A DNA stretch of 64,000 nt from Zygaena filipendulae (GCA_907165275.2 OU015678.1:2480001-2544000), one strand, 5' to 3'. Shown: positions 10,433 to 21,090, counted from the stretch's first letter. Program-made: numbers and translations. The notes: a model not told the origin generated them from the letters alone.

Positions 10433-10818
10433 CAGTTGTGCGAAAAGTGTTGCTTGTCCCATCGATATCATCAACACATGGCCGAGTATGAGCTGCGCTC
10501 TTGTACTGAGATGTCCCGTCGATTGTGGCCCCTGTTAGTTAAATGCGTAGGTAGATACACTAAGAAAAACAACCCCATATTTAAAATCCAATCTCATGAA
10601 TTGTTAACACCGCCATTGCTGGAGATTACAACCCACATGCATGGGTTTGGGGAGGGCGAAGTTTAGTAGTAGATTGTAGTTGTAAAGTCGTGACACAGTA
10701 GGCTACTGGCTAATGCATTACTGTCTGCGTTTCAGATTTAGCAAATCGTTCAGGTGCATTTCGTCCAATCCGCAATAGGTCCAGTTCGCAATTATTAGTC
10801 TACATTATTAGTTTATTA
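10433..10818. other. Unassigned stretch
   Basis: A 98-codon watson frame (10370-10666) runs out of the MITE into this stretch. It has no recognisable domain and no conserved neighbour, so I treat it as non-coding. Confidence 0.3.
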
Positions 10819-11010
10819 CAAGCTGTGCCCCGCGGTTTCACCCGCGTGAGTTTCGCAATTCCCGCGGGAACTTTTTTTTTCTACAATAAAACTAGCCTAA
10901 GTTACTCCTTGTAACATCAGATATCTGCCAGTGAAAGTACCGTTAAATTTGGTCCAGCCGTTTCAGAGATTAGCCGGAACAAACAGACAGAGTAAAATTT
11001 TAAAAATTGT
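10819..11010 (-). repeat. Core repeat, TAGCCTAAGTTACT variant
   Basis: After the CCGCGG core it carries AAACTAGCCTAAGTTACTCC, CATCAGATATCTGCCAGTG and CCAGCCGTTTCAGAGATTAG. It therefore shows the uninterrupted form of the sequence that the TTA MITE split at 37104. Confidence 0.7.
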
Positions 11011-11028
11011 TATTTTAATGTAATTATC

Positions 11029-11236
11029 TATACTAATATTATAAAGAGCAAAAGTTTGTGGGTTTGTGAGTTTGTGACGTTGTAGGGGTAATCTCTGGAT
11101 CTACTGAACCGATTTTCAAAATGCTTTCACTTATAGGAAGCTAAAGTGATCCTGAGTGACATAGAGTACTTTTTATCCCGGAATCCCTGCGAGTACTCAT
11201 AAACTACCGCGGGTGAAACCTCGGAGGTCAGCTAGT
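11029..11236 (+). repeat. Core repeat, ATAAAGAGCAAA variant
   Basis: It starts TACTAATATTATAAAGAGC, carries GGGGTAATCTCTGGATCTAC and AAGCTAAAGTGATCC.TGAGTG, and ends GGTCAGCTAGTC. Confidence 0.65.
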
Positions 11237-11260
11237 CGTATATATACTTTCATATGCGTT

Positions 11261-11326
11261 TAGTGAAAAGCTGTTCATTTGGAATTACAAATAGACACTT
11301 AAATTTATATTTATCTGTATAGATTA
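11261..11326 (+). repeat. Dispersed GTGAAAAGCTGTT repeat, copy 1
   Basis: GTGAAAAGCTGTTCATTTGG, AATTACAAATAGACACTT also occurs at about 43876 and, inverted, at about 36870. Confidence 0.45.
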
Positions 11327-13008
11327 CACTTATCGGTTATTAGGTTAATTAAGAATGTTGTATGTCCTATCACCAACAACTGTTGTTCAACCTAAAATAC
11401 GATTTATTCCCCAACAAAAACAAAACCTTTAAAAACATTACCAACTAGTATCTGAACCTCCCATCTTTACCAGATTACGATCTATACATACGAAAGGGCA
11501 TTATTCTGTCCGTACATACGTCACACGGAAGCAATTATTGGGACAGTGCCGGGCGACAATCAAATAATACATTCATATATCTTCGACCTAACCTAACGGT
11601 TTGGATTACACAATTCCACGCTCTAGTGATGGGTACGCATCGATCAAGAAAACACCGTTAAATGTAGCTTTAAAACCGTAGTAGGAAAAATTTTATTTCC
11701 CTAACGTATGTACACTGTTTTATTAGGTATAAATTGTTTTTATGTATAATGTGGTATAAAAACGATAGATAGGCGTCGATAGATACAAACAAAAAAAATC
11801 TTTAAAATAAAAATTGACAAATATTTTTTTTTATTGAATAAGCAAAATTCGTACTTATATAAACGTCAAAACGCTCACACACCAAACCTGTATATTTCCA
11901 TTTTACAGGTTTTTTGTGACACCATTTTGCATCTCTCAATGCGTGTATTTAATATATTATCAATGTACCTACCTGATATTAAAGAAAACCGTTACCGATA
12001 TCGAATCCACATGGGAGTAGGGATACACATCCCTATCACGATCCCGTCACATTATAATAGGCGTTTTGTTTACAATGCCAACTCAAGGGGAATCCGTTTA
12101 CTTCTCATCCGTTAAACGACCTATTCAACTGGCCGGTAACAATGAAAATTGAACTTTAGAACTATCACATTAAAGATCAATGGGCGGAGAAAGAAATTTC
12201 TCCCATTAGAACGGACACTTCAGACAGCAATGCCGTAAGTGATAGCGTGTTATTAAACGAAATGGACTGTAACGCTTGCTCGTTAAGGTCGTTTTCGTTG
12301 CGTCTGCACACAGTCCGTTGTGAGGAAATGCCTGGCGAGTGACGTCTGTGGGAACGGGAAATCGATAAAGCAAATTGTGTTTCTGTCACCATCTTGCCAT
12401 TTTGAGGTTGCTTTTTATTAATTTTTTCCCACTTCTATAGTTGCTTTTACAACGACAATATTTAAATTTTCTTTAAATGACATTTCACATTATCAAGTTT
12501 AGACACTTAACGGCTAAACATGCTAGACTCTAGAGAGTTCGTTGCCCTTCCCAACTTTGGATCTCGCGAGCTCTCAAGTCTCGTATGTCCGTTGCTATAA
12601 TAATAGTTGTCTCCGCACTTATTGTAACTAAATTCCCTGCCTCTTGTCTCAGAGTATGTATCTAACCCGAAGGCCCTGATCAATCCACATTCGCTTCAGT
12701 AGAGCCAACCTCTGAAATCGAATTTGTATTTATTCGGTTTGTGTTTAAAAACGAAAACGCCCATGCCTAATACCTAATACCTCTACATTGGGCGATAGGT
12801 CCGGCTCTCGGAGTTAAATCGAGTTTCAAATTAGTGCGGTGTCCGCGCGTGTATTCGTTAGCGGCACGCGGTCGGCTGTATTAAAACTGGTGCTGTTTGG
12901 TCAGGTCACTTTTAAATTGCATTTGTTACTATTGTATTACGAGTTATTCACGTTGGAAATCCGTGATACGACTTTGAATTATAGTACAGAAATCAAATTA
13001 TCTATCTA
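11327..13008. other. 1.7 kb with few recognised repeats
   Basis: Frames at 11834-12115 (+) and 12177-12392 (-) lack recognisable domains. The last 200 bp includes a CpG-rich patch (about 12785-12900). This is one of the longer repeat-poor stretches and might be conserved host sequence, but I see no exon evidence. Confidence 0.3.
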
Positions 13009-13197
13009 ATTACTAATATTATAAAGAGGAAAGATTTGATTTTAGGTTGTTTGTTACGATTTAACTCTAAAAACTGCCGGACCGATTTCAAAAATTCTTT
13101 TACCATTAGTAAACTACTTTATCCCTGAGTCACATAGGCTATATTGTAATCCAGAATTCCCGCGGGAACTCCAAAATTAACGCGGGGAACAGCTAGT
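13009..13197 (+). repeat. Core repeat, ATAAAGAGGAAA variant
   Basis: It starts TACTAATATTATAAAGAGG, has AACTACTTTATCCCTGAGTC and the CCCGCGGGAACTCC core, and ends GAACAGCTAGT. Confidence 0.65.
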
Positions 13198-13696
13198 TAT
13201 AAATTCTAATATAGCTGAGCCGATAGACGTCCTGTCCAAATTTCAATTCAAGCTGTCGCTATTCGTACTTAAGGAGGTCGAATATGGTGTATCACAATTT
13301 GACCTGCTATCGGATATTGGATAGGTATATTCATGAATTTACAGAAATTCCATTTTAGATTTTTCATTTTTTTCCTGGCATCTTATTTGTTTAAATGAAA
13401 ATAAAAAATAAAAAAATGATAAATCGTTCCTGGGGTACACTGAAGTCAGCACTTAAGGCAATGTTTTATTTATACTTATCATATTTTCTTTTCATTCCAG
13501 GTGAGTACGTCTCTGCGTTAAAGGTCAATCGAAAGGCAAAGGTTAGACTGAGATTGTTTTTTTTTTTAATATAACGTAACAGCTAGATTCTGACGACTAC
13601 GGGATCGAGATTGCGCGACACAGGTAACCTTTTAAAGTGAAGACAAATCAAGTTGACTTATGAAGCTATCCAATCATACAGATATAATATTATAGT

Positions 13697-13926
13697 ACTA
13701 GCTGTGCCCCGCGTGAAAAGTTTTTATGTAACAATTTTTTAACCCGGCGTCCGATTTGAATGAAATAAAGCCTATATGTAGCTCAAGGCTAAGCTTAATC
13801 TACCTGTGAAAACCGCAGGACACTCCGTTCACTAGATTCGGAGATTATGACGAATAGACAGACAGAAAAAAATTTTAGAAACTTTTTTTTTGTGGTTGGT
13901 TACTCTTTTTTTATCGCCCTCTGTTA
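13697..13926 (-). repeat. Core repeat, left arm of inverted pair
   Basis: It runs from ACTAGCTGTGCCCCGCG through CCGATTTGAATGAAATAAAG, GGCTAAGCTTAATCTACCTG and GATTCGGAGATTATGACG to a tail region (TATCGCCCTCTGTT). It is paired inversely with 14080-14320. Confidence 0.7.
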
Positions 13927-14079
13927 ATTTTTCTTCAAAGTATTCAATGTATCTACAGAATCGCGGATTCTTCTCTTTTATAGTATAGATTTATTTCATA
14001 CCAACCAATCTTACTTACCTATGCATATGCATCACCGTATTTGTATATCTATATACATTGAATATTTTTAACAAAAACT

Positions 14080-14320
14080 GACACGGGGCGATTAAAGAAG
14101 AGAACCACAAAAAAAGTTTTTAAAATTCTTTTCTGTCTGTCTGTCTGTTCGCGATAATCTCCGAATCTACTGAACGGATTGTCATGCGGTTTTCACAGGT
14201 AGATTAAGCTTAGCCTGGAGCTACATATATATAGGCTTTGTTTCATTTAAATCGGATGTCGAGAAAAAAGTTGTTGTATAAAAACCTTTCGCGCAGGTGA
14301 GACCGCGGGGCACAGCTAGT
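14080..14320 (+). repeat. Core repeat, right arm of inverted pair
   Basis: It is the inverted partner of the preceding copy and matches along almost the full length: GATAATCTCCGAATCTACTG, CAGGTAGATTAAGCTTAGCC, then GGGGCACAGCTAGT. It has (GTCT)n at its 5' side. Confidence 0.7.
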
Positions 14321-14360
14321 CAAACATATTTGCAACGTTGCTAAATTAATTTCAAATATA

Positions 14361-14701
14361 CGTGTTAATGAATTAACTGAAAACCTGATACACCCCATTT
14401 AAAAAAACAAACAATAATATGATCAAAATATATTTTATGTCGAAAAAATTTATACTTTAAAAGTTATTCAACATTAGTTTGGAGGTGACCTATCTACGAA
14501 ATTCCAAGCGCTACGCACGCGCCTACCGGGTCGATTTTTTTTGCTGCGAGCGGCGTACGCGCCAAATATTGTATTATAAATAATTTAGACATGGGCTAGT
14601 AAAAATTAAAAAATATAACCTATATTAAAACATAGTGTGATCGATTCGCTAGTCGATTCTGAGCAAACTACTTTCTAGTTTTCAGTTAATTCATTAACAC
14701 G
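14361..14701. mobile_element. MITE with CGTGTTAATGAATTAACTG ends, copy 1
   Basis: CGTGTTAATGAATTAACTGA at the left is mirrored by TCAGTTAATTCATTAACACG at the right. The interior has GACCTATCTACGAAATT, CCAAGCGCTACGC and GCGGCGTACGCGCC. A diverged copy in the opposite orientation lies at 57855-58170. No clear target duplication was found. Confidence 0.6.
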
Positions 14702-15077
14702 TTGTTAGTGATAGCTAAAATTACAGTTGCCCCTTGATCTAAAAGATCCAAGGCTGTACTTACATGACGTATTACTTTCCCCGTACCGTGAGATGTTATC
14801 AAACCGAGCGAAACTCAGTCGCCAAGATATTATTATTACTACTAAAATAGCTGTATGTCCCTTCTCGTCGCCGTCCCACCACGCCGGCTGTGTTTCAATC
14901 TTTACTTTTCGCTATTTGCAATTAGTTTACAACTGGCAAACTCAAATTTTAACCTGCGCTCGTATTTAAATTGAAGTTGTTTCATTCGGAACACGTTCAA
15001 TGGGCTCGCGGCAATGTACGGTGGTTATCTGCTATTGTTCGAGAGCATAGGCACACCTAGACCTGTATCACTCCATA

Positions 15078-15645
15078 TACAAGCGAACAGATCGGAGTTC
15101 CCACTTCCCACCACTACTGCGGGCGGTGGCTTGTGTGCACACGTGCTGGGTGTGCATGTGTAGGGCTCACACAGCAGCAAGCGAACAGATCGTAGTCCCC
15201 GCCGGCCGCCACTACTGCGGGCGGGCGGCTTGTGTGCACACGTGCTGGGTGTGCATGTGTAGGGCTCACACAGCAGCAAGCGAACAGATCGTAGTCCCCA
15301 CCACTACTGCGGGCGTGCGGCTTATGTACACACGTGCTTGGTGTGCATGTGTAGGGCTCACACAGCAGCAAGCGAAAAGATTGGAGTCCAAACCACTACT
15401 GCGGGCGGGCGGCTTGTGTGCACACGTGCTGGGTGTGCATGTGTAGGGCTCACACAGCAGCAAGCGAACAGATCGGAGTCCCCAGCACTACTGCGGGCGG
15501 GCGGCTTGTGTGCACACGTGCTGGGTGTGCATGTGTAGGGCTCACACAGCAGCAAGCGAACAGATCGGAGTCCCCAGCACTATTGCAGGCGGGCGGCTTG
15601 TGTGCACACGTGCTAGTTGTGCATGTGTAGGGCTCACACAGCAGC
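15078..15645. repeat. 92-bp minisatellite, six units
   Basis: The block TTGTGTGCACACGTGCTGGG recurs at 15131, 15230, 15322, 15414, 15506 and 15598, giving spacings of 99, 92, 92, 92 and 92. Each unit also holds GGGCTCACACAGCAGCAAGC, GAACAGATCG and CCACTACTGCGGGCGG. All six keep CACACGTGCT, which contains the E-box palindrome CACGTG. As 92 is not a multiple of three, the frame shifts at every unit, which explains the many overlapping cysteine- and histidine-rich frames on both strands. The array is not coding. Confidence 0.9.
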
Positions 15646-15911
15646 GACTGTCCACACTGCTATCACCTGTAGGCTCGCCCCTACGTCTCGGCGGGGCGCG
15701 GGCAGTGACGCTTCTTTACGCAGTGATAGTTGCTATTCTTTGGCAAGGGTCTGCCTCTGTTAGTACACAACAAGGTGCGTCTTCTCTGCCCCGATGACAA
15801 ATGGCTGGCAATCAACAGGCGATTGCGGCGCGAAGGCGTCTTTATAGGCGGTGCTTCACTCACTCAGCGCAAACAGCTGCGCCTTAAGTGACTCCACGGA
15901 GCCAATTCATT
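15646..15911. other. GC-rich unassigned stretch after the minisatellite
   Basis: It is CpG-rich at its start (CTCGGCGGGGCGCGGGCAG). No repeat family or exon was recognised. Together with the array it forms about 0.8 kb of unusually GC-rich DNA. Confidence 0.35.
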
Positions 15912-16078
15912 TGCGAATTTGATACACTTTGCAAGATTACGAAATAATATACCTAACTACTCGATCGCTCATCATGAAAGTGTGCATACACGTTGTCAGG
16001 GGTACAAAAAAGGACATACGGTACTTTTTATTCTGGAACTCACGAACTCCAAAATTAACGCGTGTGAAATCACTAGTT
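15912..16078 (+). repeat. Core repeat, diverged
   Basis: CATGAAAGTGTGCATACACG, TTGTCAGGGGTACAAAAAAG and GGTACTTTTTATTCTGGAAC are recognisable. The CCCGCGGG palindrome is deleted. Confidence 0.55.
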
Positions 16079-16549
16079 GTTCAAAAAGTGACTACTGCCA
16101 TATCAGCTTACAGCCCCACCAAAAAAAACGTATTTTCTAAGTGTATAAAAAAAATGTACGGTTCGTTGCAAAACGAACTATAAAATTAAAAAAAATGCTT
16201 CACAACGCCACGCTTGCCCTTAAAACTGTTTGCAAATGAAATTATCTCGGAAATGATTTAGATAGATAGGTGCTGGGGGGTGCTTCTGAGCCCTCGGTGC
16301 GAGACGGAGCGGGGGACGCGGGCGGTTGAGGGGGTGAATTATGAATTTGTGAATAATTCACGCGAGTCGCGACACATCAAAATACTAATGTTGAGAGATG
16401 GCTGCCTAAGGCGGGGGATACACCGAGCGACGTTCCTATTTTTGCACCAAAATAATATAATAGTATACCACGAACGTATAGGAATGGGCATGTTGGCCTA
16501 ATCTTTTTTTTAGGCTGTCTTGTAGATTAATAAAAAATGTTGAACAAGT

Positions 16550-16705
16550 ATTTTTTTCTTTTTTTACGTAATCGAAAAATAACGGCGATACATTGAGGTG
16601 AAATTTCGCCTGACGATACTTAGTACTTACCAGTGCAGTTTGTATGGACTTCACGAGCCCCTACCCTAAAATTTAATGCGCTTTATCTCTGTATACTGTA
16701 ATTTA
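16550..16705. mobile_element. GACGTCA MITE fragment, inverted
   Basis: ATAACGGCGATACATTGAG and AAATTTAATGCGCTTTATC are reverse complements of the interior blocks of the copies at 26989 and 45427. The terminal inverted repeats are not both present. Confidence 0.5.
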
Positions 16706-17288
16706 GTACAGTAGATCCAGAGATTACCCCCTACACCCTCAAAAACTGACGGACTCTACATACTTCTTTACAACATTTGTAGAAAAGTTATATGGATGAT
16801 CATTGTTGCATATATTATATCATACATGTTTTATTTTCTATTTATATTAATTCATAAAATCTTTTCGAGTCGTAAATAATAAGCCAGATAACTGTCTAAA
16901 ATAATAATAATAATTCAGGAAGCTGTAGGCACTACTAGAACTAATTTCACTACTACGTCTGAATTCTTTAGCTCTGAAGTCTGAATAAACAATGTACAAT
17001 AACCATTATATGGCCCCAGTGTGCCCCATCTTTACGATCCGGATATTAGTTCTAATCGGCTTTTCAAAATATTAATGGCGTCCTTATTTATTTATTTAAG
17101 ACACGCTTTATTAATAACAGTTGGTGGGCGTTATTTATTATAATTTTATAAAGACGCTAGCTGTTAATAGCGACTCAGCTTGACGTCAGGAAGTTGAGTT
17201 CGGAAGATGGCGCCACTGGCCGTTGTATACCCCGCGGTTTCACCCGGGTGATTTTTGTTTTCCTTGTAACAGTTGTAACCACAGAGCA
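16706..17288. other. AT-rich stretch
   Basis: A single core-repeat remnant (CCCCGCGGTTTCACCCGGG at about 17230) is all that is recognisable. Confidence 0.35.
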
Positions 17289-17299
17289 AATAAATTAAC

Positions 17300-17590
17300 T
17301 ACAAAGGACATTTAGATGGGGCAGGCGCGCCACGGTTGCAAAGGAAGTTAGAGCAAATGCTCTAACTTGCCAAAAACTTCTTTTGCTGCCATCCCAAGTA
17401 TATTTACCACAATATTCCGAAAAATTGAGAATTTTAGAAACAGTGACTAAGTAAAAACATAACCAACCATAAATCGTCCAATTCATTTCTTTACGTTAAC
17501 GAATGTTTTAGTGCGCGATGGATAGTTTTGTGCGCGACAATCACCCGGCGACACGTGTTTCATCTGTTTTCATACTAAACTAAGTTGATG
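17300..17590. repeat. GCAAATGCTCTAACTT dispersed repeat, copy 1
   Basis: GGTTGCAAAGGAAGTTAGAG, AGCAAATGCTCTAACTTGCC, AAAACTTCTTTTGCTGCCAT, then AATGTTTTAGTGCGCG and ATCACCCGGCGACACGTGTT. Related copies lie at 28266-28490 (same strand) and 29822-30053 (opposite strand). Confidence 0.6.
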
Positions 17591-17686
17591 TCCCCTCTAT
17601 CTGTTATTTTCTGTTCTGTGGTTGTAACCACGGACTGCTAAGATGTTGTAACAAACACACAGTGTATTTCGGCCATAAATTATATC

Positions 17687-17895
17687 CTACTATAATATTA
17701 TTAATGCGACAGTTTGTAAGAATAGATGGAAGGATGTTTGTTACTCTTTCACGCAAAAACTACTCGATGGATTTAAATGAAACTTTACAATAATATAGCT
17801 TATACATCAGATTAACACATAGGGTACTTTTTATCCCGGAATTCCCGCGGGAACTCTGAAATTAACGCGGGTGAATACCGCGGGGCACAACTAGT
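17687..17895 (+). repeat. Core repeat, near full length
   Basis: It has the TTGTTACTCTTTCACGCAAA form with AGCTTATACATCAGATTAAC in place of the 'gaaggacat' block, a sub-variant also seen at 34124, 38568 and 55622. Confidence 0.7.
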
Positions 17896-18302
17896 ACATT
17901 ATGAGTAGTTTTGTTGTATTTCAATTTTCAACTCCACCATCTCCTTCTGCCAGGCACGTTACCACTTAAGTAACTAGTTGCTATACGAATATTATGTGCA
18001 TGTAGTAATGTCGCTTTTATTTCTCACAATCGGATCGTGACACGCGATAAAAAAAAAACATCAAACGATAAATCAACCGATTGAGACCTTTCATTTTAAC
18101 AATCATCTTGACAATTGATCCCGCCGCGCCGCCATTGTCGGACGGTCAAGTAATAATAATATAATATGAGTAACTATGATTTTTTCGAAGTGCTTTTGTA
18201 TGTAGTGGGTAGGTAGGTAAGTACTCAGAGTATTCGACCAAATCATGACAAGGGTGCCGAACTTGGCGCGACTGTTATACCGACTGAAGTGAAAGACTAA
18301 TT

Positions 18303-18540
18303 TATTTATTTTTTAATTTCATTGGGGGCAAACAGTCGCCCGTTTGCTACATTTGATAGTAAGTGATTACCGCCGCCCATCCGGACATCTGCAACACCTG
18401 AAGGCATGCAGGTGAGTTGCCGACCTGGAAAGGGGATGGTAACTGGCTAGCACACCGTTAGGTGCTCGGCGACAGATCTGCAACTTGAAGGTGGTAGCTA
18501 GCCAGCCGGACACTAGAGAGCGCCCTACCACCATGCAAAG
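18303..18540 (-). repeat. SINE/LINE body with GGTGGTAGCTAGCCAGCC
   Basis: Read on the crick strand it goes from GGTGGTAGGGCGCTCTCTAG through CTGGCTAGCTACCACCTTC, CCGAGCACCTAACGGTGTG and TTGCAGATGTCCGGATGGG to AAACGGGCGACTGTTTGCCC. It shares its front half with the SINE at 56108 and with 62372. Confidence 0.6.
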
Positions 18541-18556
18541 TACCTACCTAAAGTAT

Positions 18557-18625
18557 CCAGGGTATGAAAATCAAAATTCTATTTAGTCCAGCTGGATGGT
18601 AAGAAAACACAGACACATAGGATTT
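18557..18625. mobile_element. GACGTCA MITE end fragment
   Basis: GGGTATGAAAATCAAAATTC then TATTTAGTCC matches the left end of the copy at 46495; only about 70 bp are present. Confidence 0.4.
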
Positions 18626-18628
18626 GAC

Positions 18629-18881
18629 GACCTGATTGGCGCAATGGTCACCATGCCTACCCGCTAATCAAGAGGTTCCGGGTTCGATTCCCGGTGGGGG
18701 TGGACTTTGTGTGATGAACACAGGGTTCCTTTATCCAGTCTGGGTGTGTATTATATATGTAGTAATATGTGTAGTATATACCACGTTTGCTTGGTTTCCA
18801 CGACACAAGCTTATAGCTTAGTGTGGACTGTGGGATCAAGTAGATCTGTGTGTTGTGAAGTGGATTATTATTATTATTATT
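18629..18881 (+). repeat. tRNA-derived SINE, intact
   Basis: The head has an A box (TTGGCGCAATGGTCACC) and a B box (GGTTCGATTCCCGG) at about 18635 and 18678, the internal promoter of RNA polymerase III genes. The body carries GTGTGATGAACACAGG, TCCAGTCTGGGTGTG, TTGCTTGGTTTCCACGACAC and GATCTGTGTGTTGTGAAGTG, and the tail is (ATT)n. It is the reference copy for 31870-32137 and 63191-63624, and supplies the uninterrupted AAGTAGATCTGTG site split at 63420. It lacks a tRNA-like acceptor stem, so it is not a tRNA gene. Confidence 0.8.
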
Positions 18882-18984
18882 TGTTTTTTCTAATTATAGA
18901 AAAAATACAAAGCGCATAAAATTTAGGAGTGAGGCCTCATGACCAGTGAAGCCGCGGGAAAACAAATACCTAATTAATACATAA

Positions 18985-19112
18985 TTATTTTTATACATAC
19001 CTACGCCATAGCACTAGGAAGCTGTGAAGGGTGGATATTTTATGGGTGCTGTCATTACTGTAATTTTATTGACGTCAAAAGGAGCCGCCACATTAAGGGC
19101 TAAATAAATTTG
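18985..19112 (+). repeat. LINE 3' end
   Basis: GCCATAGCACTAGGAAGCTG, GAAGGGTGGATATTTTATGG, TGACGTCAAAAGGAGCC and GGGCTAAATAAATTTGAAT follow in the order of a lepidopteran LINE 3' UTR. The inverted relative is at 41140-41480. Confidence 0.55.
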
Positions 19113-19295
19113 AATAAAATAATGATCTGGCTTTGCATATACAGCTAACTTTGTTTTCAACACGGGAATTTATTTGTATTATAAAATAACCATTAATATT
19201 TACCTTGAGGGTTGTCCCATCATACTTTGGTTAAGGTCTGATGAAAATTTGAAATCTGTTTGACTCTTGGTTGCGAAAGTGATTTTTATCGTTAC

Positions 19296-19425
19296 TTTTT
19301 GATATATTTTATAGTACCTGTAGCCTAGCCTGAAATAGGTTTTCACACGTTGTTACACTATTTTTAATATATTTTAAAGTACCTATAGCCTAGCCTGAAA
19401 TAGGTTTTCACACGTTGTTACACTA
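19296..19425. repeat. 65-bp tandem duplication
   Basis: Two units (19296-19360 and 19361-19425) both contain GTACCT.TAGCCTAGCCTG and AGGTTTTCACACGTTGTTAC. They differ by only a few substitutions, so the duplication is recent relative to the surrounding repeats. Confidence 0.85.
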
Positions 19426-19639
19426 CAACAGTGACAACAATAGAGTAATGTAAATAGTTTTCTCTCTGTGTTAACAAAAGAAAATGACTACATTTGTTAA
19501 GATAATTTAATTCGCCATGGAGAGGGCGAGAGCACCGCCGACGCTGGCCAAGCGCGAGCGCGCGCTTGCTTTTGTGGGTTCCTTAAGCAGTGATTCAATA
19601 GTACACTGGTTTTTTGTTGCATTGAATCTTTTGTTTTTA

Positions 19640-19800
19640 TTATTTATTTAAACTTTATGCACATCATGGTGCAAAGGCGGACTTAATGCCACAGTGGCAG
19701 TCAGCTTTATAAGCGCTTATTTATAACCGGCAGGGCATTTGTGTAACCTTTTGGCTGTAATTTTTCCCTTTCAATGGGCGGTAACGGTTATAAGATTTAA
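19640..19800 (-). repeat. LINE 3' end
   Basis: TTATTTATTTAAACTTTATG, GGTGCAAAGGCGGACTTAAT and ACCTTTTGGCTG correspond, on the crick strand, to the end of a LINE 3' UTR with an A-rich tail. 21916-22045 is a better preserved copy. Confidence 0.5.
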
Positions 19801-19845
19801 TTAATCATATTTAGACAGCTAACATTTTTGAAATATCTTGATTTT

Positions 19846-20092
19846 AGTTGGACGCAGATAAGCAATAACATGTTAACCCACAAAATTAACTTATTGATTC
19901 AGAACGATTTATTGAGAGTTAGGGAACGTTTTTTAATTATGTGTTTACCTTATTACATTGCTTAAATATGTAACTAAATATTGAACATAAAAAATGTTGA
20001 TACAAATGGCGCTCCTACTTTTAAAACACGATTTACTCAAAATTTCTCCAGTGTGGGTTAACACACTATTTCTTATCTACTTATGTCCAGTT
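19846..20092. mobile_element. GATAAGC MITE, copy 2
   Basis: The ends are AGTTGGACGCAGATAAGC and (reverse-complemented) CAACTGGACATAAGTAGAT. The interior (TTATTGATTCAGAACG, TGAACATAAAAAATGTTG) matches 44227-44468 closely in inverted orientation. Confidence 0.7.
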
Positions 20093-20766
20093 GAATGCTA
20101 GAAATTGTAGCTGTTAAAACTTGCATAAATGTATTGTATTATTTTGTTACAATGTTTCTCCGTAATACGTCAATGACAATGTCGGATTGTTCTGCAAGTT
20201 TAAACATGGTTCTCTTGTAAACCAGTCTTGGTCAGAGTAAACAAAATGAACGCTAAAATACTAGACTGGAATGCCTAACACAACCCGCGTGTATTAGACA
20301 TAATCTTTATTTGGCAGCACATCATGTATCAATTTAACAGTAAATACAAATCTTAAACTTAACAATTAATGGGAAGGGATTATTTAGTGTTTGCTGCAAT
20401 GCCAAACTGGACACCGACTCAGTATAATATGCTGTCGCATAGAATGTAGTGTTCGGTAAGACAGTATAGTATTATATTCTATTGGTAAGACTCTCCACCC
20501 GACAACAGCCGTTTTATCGTTCACTTGCGGAACTCTAAAAGAAGATGGCCGCCGCGAACAAACAGCGTTCGAACGTCTTTGTTTTAATTACGTGGCTGTC
20601 ACGTCTCGTCAGTGCGGAGGTCGCGCGGCGCCGGTGTCCATTCCAGGCTTCAGTGCACAATTATCTAAAGTAAACAAAATCAAATGCAATGTATCTACAC
20701 TCTACAGCCTCCACAAGTATAGAGCCACCGTATTATCTTCTACTTCGTTGCTTAAAATGAAATTAC
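20093..20766. other. Unassigned stretch with a GC-rich patch
   Basis: A CCAATGACAATG-type repeat remnant is present at about 20170-20260. The remainder holds no recognised repeat. The patch at 20500-20650 is GC- and CpG-rich. Confidence 0.35.
20545..20673 (+). CDS. Candidate short first coding exon (speculative)
   Basis: An ATG in good context (GAAGATGGCC) opens a 42-codon frame, too short to stand out by length. The product starts MAAANKQRSNVFVLITW and has a modest hydrophobic stretch at residues 11-17. A donor-like GTAAAC overlaps the end (AAA/GTAAAC), so it could be a first exon rather than a complete gene. It lies in a repeat-free CpG-rich patch. I know no protein with this start, and no second exon was found, so it may well be chance. 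Confidence 0.15.
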   Translation: MAAANKQRSNVFVLITWLSRLVSAEVARRRCPFQASVHNYLK

Positions 20767-20934
20767 GGTAAGATAAAGTCGCTTCCGCTGTCTGTTGGCG
20801 ATAAACTCAAAAACTAAAGAACTAATTTTGATGCAGTTTTCAACATTAAATAGAGTGATTCAAGAGGAAGGTTTTTTGGAACTTTCGCGGGAACTCCAAA
20901 ATTATCGCGGGTGACACCGCGGGGGACAGTCAGT
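20767..20934 (+). repeat. Core repeat, AAGTCGCTTCCGCTGTC variant
   Basis: AAGTCGCTTCCGCTGTCTGT leads into AACTAATTTTGATGCAG and the TCGCGGGAACTCC core, and ends GGGGGACAGTCAGT. Confidence 0.6.
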
Positions 20935-20937
20935 CAT

Positions 20938-21090
20938 ATTATAAATCTACTTGCAAAATACGAATGTGAGCTTTTTGTTTGTAACGCTTTCACGTCTTAA
21001 CTGTTCAACCGATCATCATGAAACTTTGCATACACGTCGTCAAGAGTACACAGAAAATGTTATTTTTACCAGAATTCCCGCGGGAACTCG
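20938..21090 (+). repeat. Core repeat, 3'-truncated
   Basis: It abuts the preceding copy head to tail, starts TTATAAATCTACTTGC and stops within the palindromic core (TTCCCGCGGGAACTCG). Confidence 0.6.

Noticed and set aside
15078..15645. A CRISPR-like array
   Set aside because: The units are tandem and similar along their whole length, with no distinct spacers; the genome is eukaryotic.
15025..15797. A cluster of overlapping open frames on both strands (repeating MLLCEPYTCTPSTC and CVHTCWVCMCRAHTAAS)
   Set aside because: They are readings of the 92-bp minisatellite. The unit is not a multiple of three, so the same words appear in every frame in turn, and there is no gene context.
18629..18700. 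Possible tRNA gene
   Set aside because: A and B boxes are present but the acceptor and anticodon stems do not close, and the sequence continues into a SINE body seen at other loci.
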